64,000 nt of DNA from Igneacidithiobacillus copahuensis (GCF_018854015.1 NZ_JAAXYO010000033.1:23432-87431), one strand, 5' to 3'. Shown: positions 25,634-34,181, counted from the first letter of the stretch. Notes: a model not told the origin generated them from the letters alone. Made by a program: numbers and translations.

Positions 25634-27532
25634 TCAGGAGCGAGCAAAAAGAACCGCTTGATTGCGCCCGAGCCGTTTGGCCTCGAAGAGCGCGTGGTCG
25701 GCTGCTTGCAGCAGATCCTTTGCAGAAGCCATCCGTGCATCCCGGCTTGCCGCCCCGATACTGACCGAGACATCTGGTTGCAGGTCAGTCCAGGTATCTG
25801 CCGCAGCCAGTTGCGAGCAAATGCGCCGTGCCAACACCTGGACACCTTGCGCGTCCGTGTCTGGACAAATGATCAGAAACTCATCGCCCCCCACGCGGCA
25901 GGGAATATCCTGGTGGCGGGCAAAGGCGTCGAGAATACTCGACACCCTCTGCAACACTTCGTCACCCACGTCGTGGCCGTGGGTATCGTTGATCAGTTTG
26001 AAGTTATCCAGATCCAAGAGCATCAGAGCAAGATGTTTATCGTGGCGTTCTGCTATCGACCACTCTTGTGCCAGCCTCTCGTCGGCGTACCGGCGATTGC
26101 GTAGGTGGGTCAGCGGATCGGTAAGCGCCGCTTGTCGCAGATCCCGATTAACATCCGCCAAAGATCCGGTGAATTTGCGCATGCGCTCCTGTCGATGCAG
26201 ATACTTTTGTCTTGCCTCTAGGCGACGCTGGGCCAACTGCAAGTGTTTTCGCAGATTTTCGGGGAACGAAGACCTGGGTTCGTAGGCATCAATTCCGAGG
26301 CGAAACAGCTCACTTTCACTTTGTGCGTCCAGCGTATCGCCAACGAGCAAGATGTACGGCCCGAGGACCGGGTCCAGGCCGCGTAAATTGGTCGTGATCC
26401 ACTCCCTGGCATTTTGCTGGTAGGCGACGACCAGCAAATCCAGACTCGCAGTATCACTGACCTCTGCCATCAATGGCGAAAGTCCCAGACGCGAAAATAC
26501 TTCCATGCACTCGTCGGTCACGTCGTTGTCCATCGCCAGACACGCGACCCGCAATGGGGAGGAGTCGCTCGCTGGAGTTCGCTCTCGATCCATCAGGAGT
26601 TCCCAGTCCAGCGGCTCTGCAAGCAACGGCGCCGCTTCTTGCAATAGGCCCTGCCATTGCGGCCAGGCCAAAAGGAGGCGGGAGACTTGTTCGCGGACGC
26701 GCACGGTGTCCAAACCAAGCTTGATCATCTCCTCGGCCATTTGCGCTGCGCTGGCGGATCGGCGCGGATTATCACGCAGGCAGAATTCCGCCATGCCCAG
26801 CCCAAAACGAAGCAACCGCGCCAGAAACAGCGATCGACCCGCGTCTGGAAAGGAGCTCAACTCCTCCGGCTGTGCCTGATGAAATATGGCCTCCACGAAA
26901 ACCATCGGCAATCCCCACTCTTCTACCAGCAGGGAAGATAATTCGTCATGATCAATGCCATACTGCTGACGTTCCATTTGCAGCAGCGCGTTACCTTCGG
27001 ATGGTGGCACCGTGCCACGCAATTCTACATAACTCTCGGAAAACAGACTTACCAGGGCCAGTTCGCCCACATTGGCTAAGAGCGCCACAACAAATATTTC
27101 GTCTGCATTGACCTGACCAAGTTGCTCAGACAGTGCTTGTACGGCGAGCGCCGACAGCAGTGAAACGGTCCAAAATTTGGCGTAATCGAATCCGCTCACC
27201 CGCGGAGTGGTCGACTGAATGAGCGCCAAGGCCAAGATGAGACGTTTGATTTGCGCCTGCCCGAGCACCAGAATTGCGTCCGAAACCGCCACTATGGGAC
27301 GTGAGCGCGTGCGAATGGAGACATTGGCGAGCTGTAGCAGCCGCGCGTTTGTCGCTGGATCGGATTGCAGCACCCGCACTAGTTCGCGATTGTCGACTTC
27401 CTCTTGTTCCAGCAATCGCAACGCTTCCAGGTACACCCCTTTCGGTGAAGGAAGCTTGCCACCCTGACGATACTGGGATAGCCAATCAATATTCCTCGTT
27501 GCCACTGTTTTCCCCAGCTCGTCCTGCGACAT
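25634..27532 (-). CDS. HDOD - degenerate receiver - GGDEF signalling protein
   Basis: The 632-residue cytosolic protein has an N-terminal HDOD domain (about 20-215), a middle receiver-like segment (about 305-425) and a GGDEF domain (about 455-630). The receiver-like segment appears to lack the phosphoacceptor Asp (DLLVVAYQ). The GGDEF active site (VGGDEFLII) is intact, and an RxxD motif (RHQD) sits exactly five residues before it, the allosteric c-di-GMP inhibition site. It should therefore be an active, feedback-inhibited diguanylate cyclase. HDOD domains often mediate signalling contacts. The gene is convergent with cbpA, with 3 bases between them. Confidence 0.9.
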   Translation of the reverse strand: MSQDELGKTVATRNIDWLSQYRQGGKLPSPKGVYLEALRLLEQEEVDNRELVRVLQSDPATNARLLQLANVSIRTRSRPIVAVSDAILVLGQAQIKRLILALALIQSTTPRVSGFDYAKFWTVSLLSALAVQALSEQLGQVNADEIFVVALLANVGELALVSLFSESYVELRGTVPPSEGNALLQMERQQYGIDHDELSSLLVEEWGLPMVFVEAIFHQAQPEELSSFPDAGRSLFLARLLRFGLGMAEFCLRDNPRRSASAAQMAEEMIKLGLDTVRVREQVSRLLLAWPQWQGLLQEAAPLLAEPLDWELLMDRERTPASDSSPLRVACLAMDNDVTDECMEVFSRLGLSPLMAEVSDTASLDLLVVAYQQNAREWITTNLRGLDPVLGPYILLVGDTLDAQSESELFRLGIDAYEPRSSFPENLRKHLQLAQRRLEARQKYLHRQERMRKFTGSLADVNRDLRQAALTDPLTHLRNRRYADERLAQEWSIAERHDKHLALMLLDLDNFKLINDTHGHDVGDEVLQRVSSILDAFARHQDIPCRVGGDEFLIICPDTDAQGVQVLARRICSQLAAADTWTDLQPDVSVSIGAASRDARMASAKDLLQAADHALFEAKRLGRNQAVLFARS

Positions 27533-27552
27533 TCTCAGTCTCGTATACTAGA

Positions 27553-28221
27553 CTATTTTTTGCAAAATGCCGTCCCCATTAAATCGATTTGACCATGGCT
27601 CTCGCTGTGCCCCATCGCCACGGGTGCCGGCACGGCTCGCTCCGCTGCCAAGAAGACTGGGGCAATGGGCTGCACAGGCACGCCACTCTGGATACTCACC
27701 CGCTCCACCCCAGACCAAGACAGGCCCAAGGCCGTGCAGGCATTGCGGGCGTCCTCTACAAAGCGATGCAACACCGTAGTGCTGGCCTGCCGCTGTGCGG
27801 TGGCAATGGCCGAAGCCGCGGCCTCTGAATGCAGAGAGCGCAACTGCAGACGGGACTGCAGCGTGGCCAGAACCGGCAGCAGCACTTTGGGGTCGGCGCG
27901 TAGCGACAGATCCCCTGCCACCTGCCAGTCTTTGTCGCTCTGGCGGTTACTGCTGTACCCTGCAAGCTGCCAGCGGATCTGCGGATAGGCAGCCAGTTGC
28001 TGTTCTGCCCAGCGCAGATCTTCGTTTACCACACTGGCGGCACTGCTCGCCTGCGGTTTTTCCGCAGTGGCCTGGAGTTGCGCCACCAGTTCACTGTTGG
28101 GGACCGTATATTTCTGCGCAAGCCGCAATTCCACCTGTGGCAGGGAATTCTGAGTATCTGCCGAGGCGGTCGGAGCGATACAGCAGGCCAGCACCGCCAA
28201 ACTGCTACGCAGTTTTTTCAT
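27553..28221 (-). CDS. Periplasmic SIMPL-like (DUF541) protein
   Basis: The product of about 222 residues has a signal peptide (MKKLRSSLAVLACCIAPTASA). It continues with a segment beginning VELRLAQKYTVPNSELVAQL, followed by features resembling the SIMPL/DUF541 family of oligomeric periplasmic proteins. I start at the ATG at 28221 because GGAG lies 7 bases upstream. An in-frame ATG at 28233 would contain that site. The family match is moderate and the function is unknown. The GGDEF gene follows 20 bases downstream on the same strand, so co-transcription is plausible. The gene is divergent from the leader/two-helix membrane gene pair. Confidence 0.7.
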   Translation of the reverse strand: MKKLRSSLAVLACCIAPTASADTQNSLPQVELRLAQKYTVPNSELVAQLQATAEKPQASSAASVVNEDLRWAEQQLAAYPQIRWQLAGYSSNRQSDKDWQVAGDLSLRADPKVLLPVLATLQSRLQLRSLHSEAAASAIATAQRQASTTVLHRFVEDARNACTALGLSWSGVERVSIQSGVPVQPIAPVFLAAERAVPAPVAMGHSESHGQIDLMGTAFCKK

Positions 28222-28350
28222 GGTTTTCTCCATGGCCTAGTTTCCGAGGCAGTATAGTTCATGTCATAGCCTATTGCTCTTGGGGGGCGGCCGCTCAGGG
28301 AAAGGGGTCGACTCTTCAAGGTAGAAAGGATAATTGTACGAGGAGTGGAA

Positions 28351-28416
28351 ATGTTCCATGATTTTTCAGAGCTCGGCATATTTCCTATTCCCTTAGCAGA
28401 GGAGGTGATCCATTGA
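28351..28416 (+). CDS. Putative 21-residue leader peptide coupled to the next gene
   Basis: A 22-codon open frame (MFHDFSELGIFPIPLAEE...) starts at an ATG with AGGAG spaced 5 bases upstream (28341-28345). Its stop TGA at 28414-28416 overlaps the TTG start of the next gene. The strong GAGGAGGTGA site of that gene (28399-28408) lies inside the last codons of the small frame. Translating ribosomes would therefore open or occlude the downstream start. The arrangement fits translational coupling or a regulatory leader. No amino-acid run typical of attenuation is present. The reading is inferred from signals only. Confidence 0.45.
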   Translation: MFHDFSELGIFPIPLAEEVIH

Positions 28417-28790
28417 AAACCCAACCGTCCGGCAGCAAACCTATCCATGATCCCATCGTACTGCGCACCTATACCGAGTTTTTGTGGCACCAGGCCAGAT
28501 ATACTCTGGCCGGAATAACCTTCCTGATTCTCTCTCTCGGTATGGGAATCGCTGGATATCACATCTTTTGCAAACTGGACTGGCTCAACAGCCTGCTGAA
28601 TGCCAGCATGATATTGAGCGGTATGGGGCCCGTTTCATCGCTCCACGGCGGTGCGGCAAAGCTCTTTGCCAGCGCATTCGCACTATATTCTGGCATTGTG
28701 TATCTTGCGGTATCGGCAATATTGCTTTATCCCTTGGTGCTGCGCATGCTCAAAATCCTGCATCTCCAGGCTTTACACACGCCCCAATAG
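28413..28790 (+). CDS. Two-helix membrane protein with pore-loop-like segment
   Basis: The 125-residue product starts at a TTG behind a near-perfect Shine-Dalgarno (GAGGAGGTGA). It has a cytosolic N-terminus (about 1-28), a first helix (about 30-50), a re-entrant-looking segment LNASMILSGMGPV (about 62-74) and a second helix (about 85-112). The layout helix-loop-helix, with a Gly-containing short motif between the helices, is reminiscent of one subunit of a two-helix ion channel, although SGMGP is not a potassium filter (TVGYG). I recall similar uncharacterised proteins in other proteobacteria. Function is unknown. Confidence 0.7.
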   Translation: MKTQPSGSKPIHDPIVLRTYTEFLWHQARYTLAGITFLILSLGMGIAGYHIFCKLDWLNSLLNASMILSGMGPVSSLHGGAAKLFASAFALYSGIVYLAVSAILLYPLVLRMLKILHLQALHTPQ

Positions 28791-28815
28791 GCTTGTCGCT
28801 ACTACCTCCGCACAG

Positions 28816-28833
28816 CCGGAAAATATCTTCCGG
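28816..28833. repeat. Short inverted repeat between the two-helix gene and the amidase gene
   Basis: CCGGAA and TTCCGG form a 6-base perfect stem around a 6-base loop, 26 bases after the stop of the two-helix gene. There is no T-run after it on either strand, so it is a weak terminator candidate or an operator. Confidence 0.3.
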
Positions 28834-28963
28834 GGGACCATTGCTGCGCTTTATCGCATTACGACAAAGGTGCATCATCCTCTGCCGGAGGACGCCGCAC
28901 TATCGCTGACAGGCATCCCCACCAGGTGTTTTTGCGTATCCCATCACCCAAAGGAGGCACCAC

Positions 28964-30037
28964 ATGTGTGTTCGAAAGATTTTTTCCATCCTTCTCGGCT
29001 CCGCGCTGACCCTCATTGCCGTCAATGGCGAGGCCTGTACCCGGGTGGTCTACCACGGTGAGGATGGCCTGACCATTACCGGTCGCACCATGGACTGGAA
29101 AGATCCCATGAACACTCGCTTATGGCTTTTCCCCGCGGGTCTGAAGGAAAACGGTGGGGCGGGCAAGAATGCAGCGGCATGGACTTCGCGCTACGGCAGC
29201 GTCGTTGTCACTTCGCTCAACGCCGCCGTGTCCGATGGAATGAACCAAAAAGGCTTGGTAGCCAACATGCTGTGGCTGAATTCCAGCAAGTACCCCGATC
29301 ACTGCGGGGCCGACGAAAAACGTCTCGCGATCAGTGCCTGGGCACAGTATTTTCTCGACAACTTCGCGACGGTGCGGGACGTCCTTCACTCTCTAAAGAC
29401 GCATCCCGTTTGTCTGATTTCGGCACCCATCCCCGGCACGGATCGCTTTACCACTCTGCACCTGTCGCTGTCGGATAGCAGCGGCAACAGTGCCATCCTG
29501 GAGTACATCGACGGCAACTTGGTGATCCACGAAGGCCGGCAGTATCAGGTACTGACCAATGATCCGGAATATTCGCAGCAACTCGCCGTTGCGAGATATT
29601 GGGAAGGGATTGGCGGCACCCGCTTCCTGCCCGGCAGCAATCAGGCTCCAGATCGCTTCGCGCGGGCGAGCTTCTACATTCACGCCATCCCCAATACCGC
29701 CAGCAACCGGGTCGGGGTAGCCCAGGTGTTCAGCGTGCTCAACAACATCTCCGTACCCATGGGTATCTCCACTCCGGGGCACCCCAATATCTCCACCACC
29801 CGCTGGCGGGTCGTGGCCGATCAAAAGGACCTGAAATACTATTTCAACTCGACCTCCTCCATGGATCTGTTCTGGGTTGACCTCAATAAGGCCGACCTGA
29901 AGCCCGGCGCCCCAGTGCGGATGCTGCCCATGGGCCAAGGGGAGACTTACAATGGTGACGTGGTTGACAAATTTGTGCCCAGCAAGCCCTTCCAGTTTGC
30001 CCCGGTGCCGCCGGAGGTCTTGGCAGCGTACCGCTGA
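28964..30037 (+). CDS. Secreted linear-amide C-N hydrolase (choloylglycine hydrolase/penicillin V acylase family)
   Basis: The 357-residue protein has a signal peptide ending at NGEA, so that Cys25 (CTRVVY) becomes the N-terminal nucleophile of an Ntn hydrolase. Family features follow: LTITGRTMDWKDPMNT, SDGMNQKGLVANMLWL and VLTNDPEYSQQL. Related enzymes cleave bile-acid amides, penicillin V or acyl-homoserine lactones. The substrate here is open, and bile salts are implausible for a rock-dwelling autotroph. AAAGGAGG precedes the ATG. The gene is 31 bases ahead of an NlpE/META lipoprotein gene and probably co-transcribed with it. Confidence 0.88.
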   Translation: MCVRKIFSILLGSALTLIAVNGEACTRVVYHGEDGLTITGRTMDWKDPMNTRLWLFPAGLKENGGAGKNAAAWTSRYGSVVVTSLNAAVSDGMNQKGLVANMLWLNSSKYPDHCGADEKRLAISAWAQYFLDNFATVRDVLHSLKTHPVCLISAPIPGTDRFTTLHLSLSDSSGNSAILEYIDGNLVIHEGRQYQVLTNDPEYSQQLAVARYWEGIGGTRFLPGSNQAPDRFARASFYIHAIPNTASNRVGVAQVFSVLNNISVPMGISTPGHPNISTTRWRVVADQKDLKYYFNSTSSMDLFWVDLNKADLKPGAPVRMLPMGQGETYNGDVVDKFVPSKPFQFAPVPPEVLAAYR

Positions 30038-30068
30038 CGCAGCAATTTTTACTGACAAGGAAGCGCCC

Positions 30069-30893
30069 ATGAAGATTTCTGCCAGGTTGTTTTTCCTGTT
30101 GCTTCCCGTGACGTTAGCGGGTTGCGCCGCTGCGGCGCCGTCTCGTCAGGACAGCCATCCCCAGCCCCCGGATAAGAGCACGGCAAAAACCTCCCTCGAC
30201 TGGTCCGGCAGTTATGCAGGAAATCTGCCCTGCGCCGACTGTGCGGGCATCCGCATGACCATCAGTCTGCGCAACGATGATCATTATCTGTTGACGCGCC
30301 AATATGCCAGCAACAAGGCGGAAGGCATCTTCCGCAGTCAAGGCAGCTTTCATTGGCTGCCGGGAGCTTCGGAAATCGAGCTGTCCTCTGCGGATGGGTC
30401 CGGAGAAAGGTTTCAGGTCGTGGAGAATGCGCTGGTACCGCTTACCGGCGAAGGCAAGGCGCTAGAGCTGGGAGGCAAGCGCTGGGTACTGCACAAGGTC
30501 AGCAGCCAGGACTCCGCGCAGGCGCTCTACGCCAGTTACCGCTGGCAGCTGAGCAAGCTTCCGGGCTACCAGACCGTCGCCACGGCCAACGGCAAGAAGC
30601 CCTATCTGGTCTTCGATCCCGCGGAACGCTCGGTATCCGGCTGGGATGGCTGCAATCGCATTGCCGGACGGGTCGCCCTCGGCGCGGAGAATACCCTACG
30701 TTTTCCCGCCCTGGTATCGACGCGCATGGCCTGTTTAGGCAGCAATGCAGGACTGGAGACGGCTTTTTCCACCGCGCTGAACGCAACACGCTCATTCACC
30801 TGGCATGGCAATCTGCTCGATCTGCAAGGGGAAAACGGAAAACGACTCGCCCAGTTCACCGAGCTTGCCGAGCCGGAATCTTCAGGCCACTAA
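30069..30893 (+). CDS. NlpE-like and META/HslJ-domain lipoprotein
   Basis: The 274-residue lipoprotein starts at the ATG at 30069 (MKISARLFFLLLPVTLAGC, acylated Cys19). Residues about 45-150 resemble the N-terminal domain of NlpE, including the CxxC motif YAGNLPCADCAGI (Cys55 and Cys58). Residues about 165-270 resemble a META/HslJ domain (WDGCNRIAGR). NlpE in enteric bacteria signals envelope or copper stress to the Cpx system. A similar surface-sensing or stress role is possible here but not shown. Its 3' end is convergent with dinB, 47 bases away. Confidence 0.85.
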   Translation: MKISARLFFLLLPVTLAGCAAAAPSRQDSHPQPPDKSTAKTSLDWSGSYAGNLPCADCAGIRMTISLRNDDHYLLTRQYASNKAEGIFRSQGSFHWLPGASEIELSSADGSGERFQVVENALVPLTGEGKALELGGKRWVLHKVSSQDSAQALYASYRWQLSKLPGYQTVATANGKKPYLVFDPAERSVSGWDGCNRIAGRVALGAENTLRFPALVSTRMACLGSNAGLETAFSTALNATRSFTWHGNLLDLQGENGKRLAQFTELAEPESSGH

Positions 30894-30940
30894 GACTTTG
30901 CTTTTCCCACAGAAAGCGCATCCTGCCACTTGCCATATTC

Positions 30941-32065
30941 CTACCGCAGATCGGGGTTTCCGTCCAGCAAGTTCAGCTGGCGGGCGCCGCGGCTCGACGC
31001 CTGTATTTGGACGAGACCGCTTACTGTGATTCCTAGTAGGCGCACGGACGCGCCCTGGGGAGCTGCCCGATCCAGTAGTTCTGGTAGCAATGCCATGATG
31101 GTTTCCGTATTCGTGATGACCTCGGTCGCCGTATACGCTCGGGTGACCGTGGTAAAGTCGTGAAAACGTGCTTTGACGTTCACCGTGTAACCCACCAAGG
31201 CGAGTGCGTGGAGACGGGCAACAACCTGCCTTGCCATCTGTTGTAAGGTAGCCAGCATGGTCCTTCGGTCCTCCAGATTTACTGAGAAGGTCCGCTCCGT
31301 CCCCACCGACTTCCGTTGGCGAGTCGGCTGCACGGGTCGTCTATCGATCCCTCGCGCCACTTCATAAAACCAAGCTCCAGCCTTACCGAAAACCGCAATC
31401 AACTGCTCTTGCGCCATCTTCCGCAAATCCGAGATGGTCTCGACACCTATAGCGGATAGTTTTTTTACCGTGGCTGGGCCCACGCCATGCAGTTTGCCAA
31501 CGGGTAGCGGTGCCAGGAAGTCGAGCCCGCGTTCAGGCGGAATAACGAACAACCCGTGCGGCTTCCGCCAGTCGGAGGCCAACTTGGCCAGCAACTTGTT
31601 GTAAGAGACCCCTGCCGAAGCGGTCAACCCGGTTTCTCGATGAATTCGGTCCAGAACCTCACGAGCGATCTCGACCGCCAGGGTGCCACCGGCGGTAGCA
31701 GCGGTCACGTCCAGAAAGGCTTCATCCAACGACAGGGGCTCCACCAGGGCTGTGTAGCTGCGCAGGATTCCCATGACCTGTCGGGAAGCCTCTCGATAGG
31801 CCTCCATACGGGGGCGGACAAATATCGCCTGGGGGCAGAGTGACCGTGCCCGCGCCGCCGACATGGCAGAATGAATCCCAAAACGTCGGGCCTCGTAGCT
31901 GCAGGTGGCAACGACTCCCCGCCCTTTGGGATCGCCACCAACGACGACGGGCAGACCGCAAAGCTCCGGCTTGTCGCGTTGTTCTACGGCCGCAAAGAAG
32001 GCATCCATGTCCACATGGATGATCTTGCGGAGATCAGGGTTACTCTCTGGCACCAAGTCTGGCAA
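30941..32065 (-). CDS. dinB: DNA polymerase IV (Y-family translesion polymerase)
   Basis: This is an error-prone polymerase that copies past damaged bases. The 374 residues include the catalytic residues Asp19 (HVDMDAFFAAVE) and Asp114/Glu115 (SLDEAFLDV), GVSYNKLLAKLASDWRKP, the HGVGPATVKKL helix-hairpin-helix, and a little-finger domain. The C-terminal QLNLL matches the beta-clamp binding motif QLxLF. The start is TTG at 32065 with GAGGAGGT upstream. A 16-base SOS-box-like sequence lies 17 bases ahead of the start. Confidence 0.95.
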   Translation of the reverse strand: MPDLVPESNPDLRKIIHVDMDAFFAAVEQRDKPELCGLPVVVGGDPKGRGVVATCSYEARRFGIHSAMSAARARSLCPQAIFVRPRMEAYREASRQVMGILRSYTALVEPLSLDEAFLDVTAATAGGTLAVEIAREVLDRIHRETGLTASAGVSYNKLLAKLASDWRKPHGLFVIPPERGLDFLAPLPVGKLHGVGPATVKKLSAIGVETISDLRKMAQEQLIAVFGKAGAWFYEVARGIDRRPVQPTRQRKSVGTERTFSVNLEDRRTMLATLQQMARQVVARLHALALVGYTVNVKARFHDFTTVTRAYTATEVITNTETIMALLPELLDRAAPQGASVRLLGITVSGLVQIQASSRGARQLNLLDGNPDLR

Positions 32066-32081
32066 TCGATGACCTCCTCGT

Positions 32082-32097
32082 CTGCCCAGTGTACCAG
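32082..32097 (-). promoter_or_regulatory. Weak SOS-box-like sequence upstream of dinB
   Basis: Read on the minus strand the site is CTGGTACACTGGGCAG, which keeps CTG-N10-CAG of the enteric LexA consensus but departs inside it. It lies just ahead of the dinB ribosome-binding site, where a LexA operator would be expected. The LexA consensus in this genus is not known to me, so the call rests on position. Confidence 0.25.
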
Positions 32098-32199
32098 AGG
32101 GCGCCCGACGACAGGCGATGAAGGCTCAGGCTCGGTGTGGACGCCAGTCGAGCCGGTAAAGACAGCGCTGGCGCCAGAAAGCCGGTCTTGCCTGCCTCC

Positions 32200-32413
32200 G
32201 CTATATACGACAAGCATCCGGATCACGCGACCAAATTGCGGGTCTTGTTGACCGCCTTGGATGCAGCAGAACCTTGGGAACAGATGAAAGCGCCGGGATG
32301 GCATCAATGCAGGCATGGCGCTCCGCCTGGAGGCTGCTTTGGGGATAGAGGCAGGGTTCTGGCTACGTATGCAAATGGCGTCCGATAAGTGGTGGACACA
32401 CACATACACTTGA
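32200..32413 (+). pseudogene. Decayed higBA toxin-antitoxin remnant
   Basis: Two short segments in different frames resemble the two parts of a HigBA module. From 32200 to about 32302, frame 1 encodes HPDHATKLRVLLTALDAAEP plus EQMKAPGWH, like the first half of a HigB/RelE-type toxin. From 32303 to the stop at 32411-32413, frame 2 encodes INAGMALRLEAALGIEAG plus FWLRMQMASDKW, like the C-terminal part of a HigA antitoxin. The toxin C-terminus and the antitoxin DNA-binding helices are missing, so a deletion seems to have joined them. Neither product should function. Similarity is judged from memory of the families. Confidence 0.6.
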
Positions 32414-32599
32414 CCGATGAGCGCTACTTCATTAGTATGCCCTCATTTCCTAAACAGATTTTTCAATAGGAACATGTAACATCTTATTGTTCTCATCCGA
32501 ATAGTCACTCGGAACTCCCTTAATCTGCTGTTTCTAGATGATGTCGTCGATATGGCGGCCGCACACAGAATACGCACTCTCTAACTGGAGAAGGCTTTC
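32414..32599. other. AT-rich non-coding leader of the SulP gene
   Basis: This stretch between the higBA remnant and the SulP start is visibly more AT-rich than the surroundings and holds no open frame of note. It should contain the SulP promoter, but no hexamer pair with good spacing stands out. GGAGAAGG precedes the SulP ATG. Confidence 0.4.
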
Positions 32600-34120
32600 A
32601 TGCGCGAGACATACTCATTTTCCGAAGTAAAAAACAACGTACTGAGTGGGTTGCTAATTGCTCTGGCCCTAGTACCCGAAGCTATCGCCTTTTCTCTTGT
32701 AGCTCATGTACCTCTGATTTCTGGTTTGTACGGCGCCTTTTTTATGGTGCTGATTACTTCGGTGTTGGGTGGCAGACCCGGTATGGTTTCCGCTTTCAGC
32801 GGTGCCACTGCCGTAGTAATGACAGCACTTATGCTGAAATATGGGATTGATTATGTCTTCGCTGCGGTAGTGCTGATGGGCATCATTCAGATCATTTTTT
32901 CTCTGGCCAAACTTAGTAAGTATGTGCGCATCATTCCTCGACAAGTAAACCTTGGATTTATCAATGGCTTGGCTGTGGTAATCTTTCTGGCCCAACTCGA
33001 TCACTTCAAGGTGCCCGTTCCATCGGGAGGAGAACAGTGGATGCATGGATCCCAGCTGTACATCATGCTGGGTTTGGTTGCCCTGACCATGGCAGTCATC
33101 TATCTCTTGCCACTTTTGACCAAAGCGATTCCTGCGACGCTGAGCGGGGCCGTGGTCACCACCCTGGCAGTGATCTTCTTCCATATCCCCACCACGACCG
33201 TGGGAGATATCGCTCACTTGGCTGGCAATTTACCAACCTTCCACATCCCCGATGTGCCCTTCTCCTGGCATACCCTATACATTGTCGCACCCTACTCGTT
33301 CATTCTCGCAGCCAATGCGTTGGTAGAGACCTTGCTGACCCTAAATCTCATTGACGAAATGACGGATAGTCGCGGCCAGCCCAACAAAGAATCGATGGCC
33401 CAGGGATTGGGTAACTTGGTCAGTGGATTCTTTGGTGCCACGGGTGGTTGCGCCCTACTCGGGGAAAGCATCATCAACGTCACCAACAATGCTCTGAAAA
33501 GACTGTCGGGAATTACGACCGCTATTGCTCTTATGGCCATCATCCTCTTTGCTTCACACTGGATCGAACAAGTACCCATTGCTGCTCTTGTAGGTATCAT
33601 GTTTGTAGTAGTGGAGAAAACCTTTGAGTGGAGTAGCCTACGATTTTTTGGAAAATTACCTGCTGCTGACGTTGCCATCGGTATTTTGGTCGCAGCAATT
33701 ACCATATTTGTCAACATTACTCTAGCGGTTCTAACCGGAGTTATCTTGTCGGCATTGCTCTTTGCTTGGGAACACGCGAAACACATGAGCATAAAAACGC
33801 GAGATGATGAGCAGGGCAGAAGAATCTATGAAGTAGATGGCACTTTGTTTTTTGCTTCAGCCCACCAGTTTTCCGAACTTTTCAACCCGAAGGAAGATCC
33901 AGAGAACGTTATAATCGACTTCAAAAATGCACGCATCATCGACCACTCTGCCATACAGGCCATCGATTCCCTAGCGGAGCGCTATAAACGGCGCGGAAAA
34001 ATGGTGCAATTACGGCATCTCTGCAAAGATTGCATGGATCTTTTGACTAATGCCAAAGATTTATGCATCTTCGATATTGATGATCCGCGCTATCACGTAG
34101 CTGACGACAAAATCAGCTAG
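32600..34120 (+). CDS. SulP-family anion transporter with STAS domain
   Basis: The 506-residue inner-membrane transporter has an SLC26/SulP core of many helices (about 1-395) and a cytosolic STAS domain (about 405-495). The core begins NVLSGLLIALALVPEAIAFSLVA and includes GGRPGMVSAFSGATA and FGATGGCALLGESIIN. Family substrates are sulfate, bicarbonate and other anions. For a CO2-fixing acidophile bicarbonate or sulfate are both plausible, and sequence alone does not decide. Base composition is lower in G+C than in neighbouring genes, and the gene sits next to a broken toxin-antitoxin remnant, which suggests horizontal acquisition. Confidence 0.92.
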   Translation: MRETYSFSEVKNNVLSGLLIALALVPEAIAFSLVAHVPLISGLYGAFFMVLITSVLGGRPGMVSAFSGATAVVMTALMLKYGIDYVFAAVVLMGIIQIIFSLAKLSKYVRIIPRQVNLGFINGLAVVIFLAQLDHFKVPVPSGGEQWMHGSQLYIMLGLVALTMAVIYLLPLLTKAIPATLSGAVVTTLAVIFFHIPTTTVGDIAHLAGNLPTFHIPDVPFSWHTLYIVAPYSFILAANALVETLLTLNLIDEMTDSRGQPNKESMAQGLGNLVSGFFGATGGCALLGESIINVTNNALKRLSGITTAIALMAIILFASHWIEQVPIAALVGIMFVVVEKTFEWSSLRFFGKLPAADVAIGILVAAITIFVNITLAVLTGVILSALLFAWEHAKHMSIKTRDDEQGRRIYEVDGTLFFASAHQFSELFNPKEDPENVIIDFKNARIIDHSAIQAIDSLAERYKRRGKMVQLRHLCKDCMDLLTNAKDLCIFDIDDPRYHVADDKIS

Positions 34121-34181
34121 CATTATCGAAATGCATACCATAATACCATCGTATATTTAAGGGCATAGTTACTGAGTAATG

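Noticed and set aside
28280..28340. GATAAT at 28329-28334 as a -10 element for the leader/two-helix gene pair
   Set aside because: No acceptable -35 hexamer lies at 16-18 bases upstream, so I did not list a promoter.
30941..32065. NPDLR occurring near both ends of DinB as a possible duplication
   Set aside because: The codons differ and the flanks do not match, so it is most likely coincidence.
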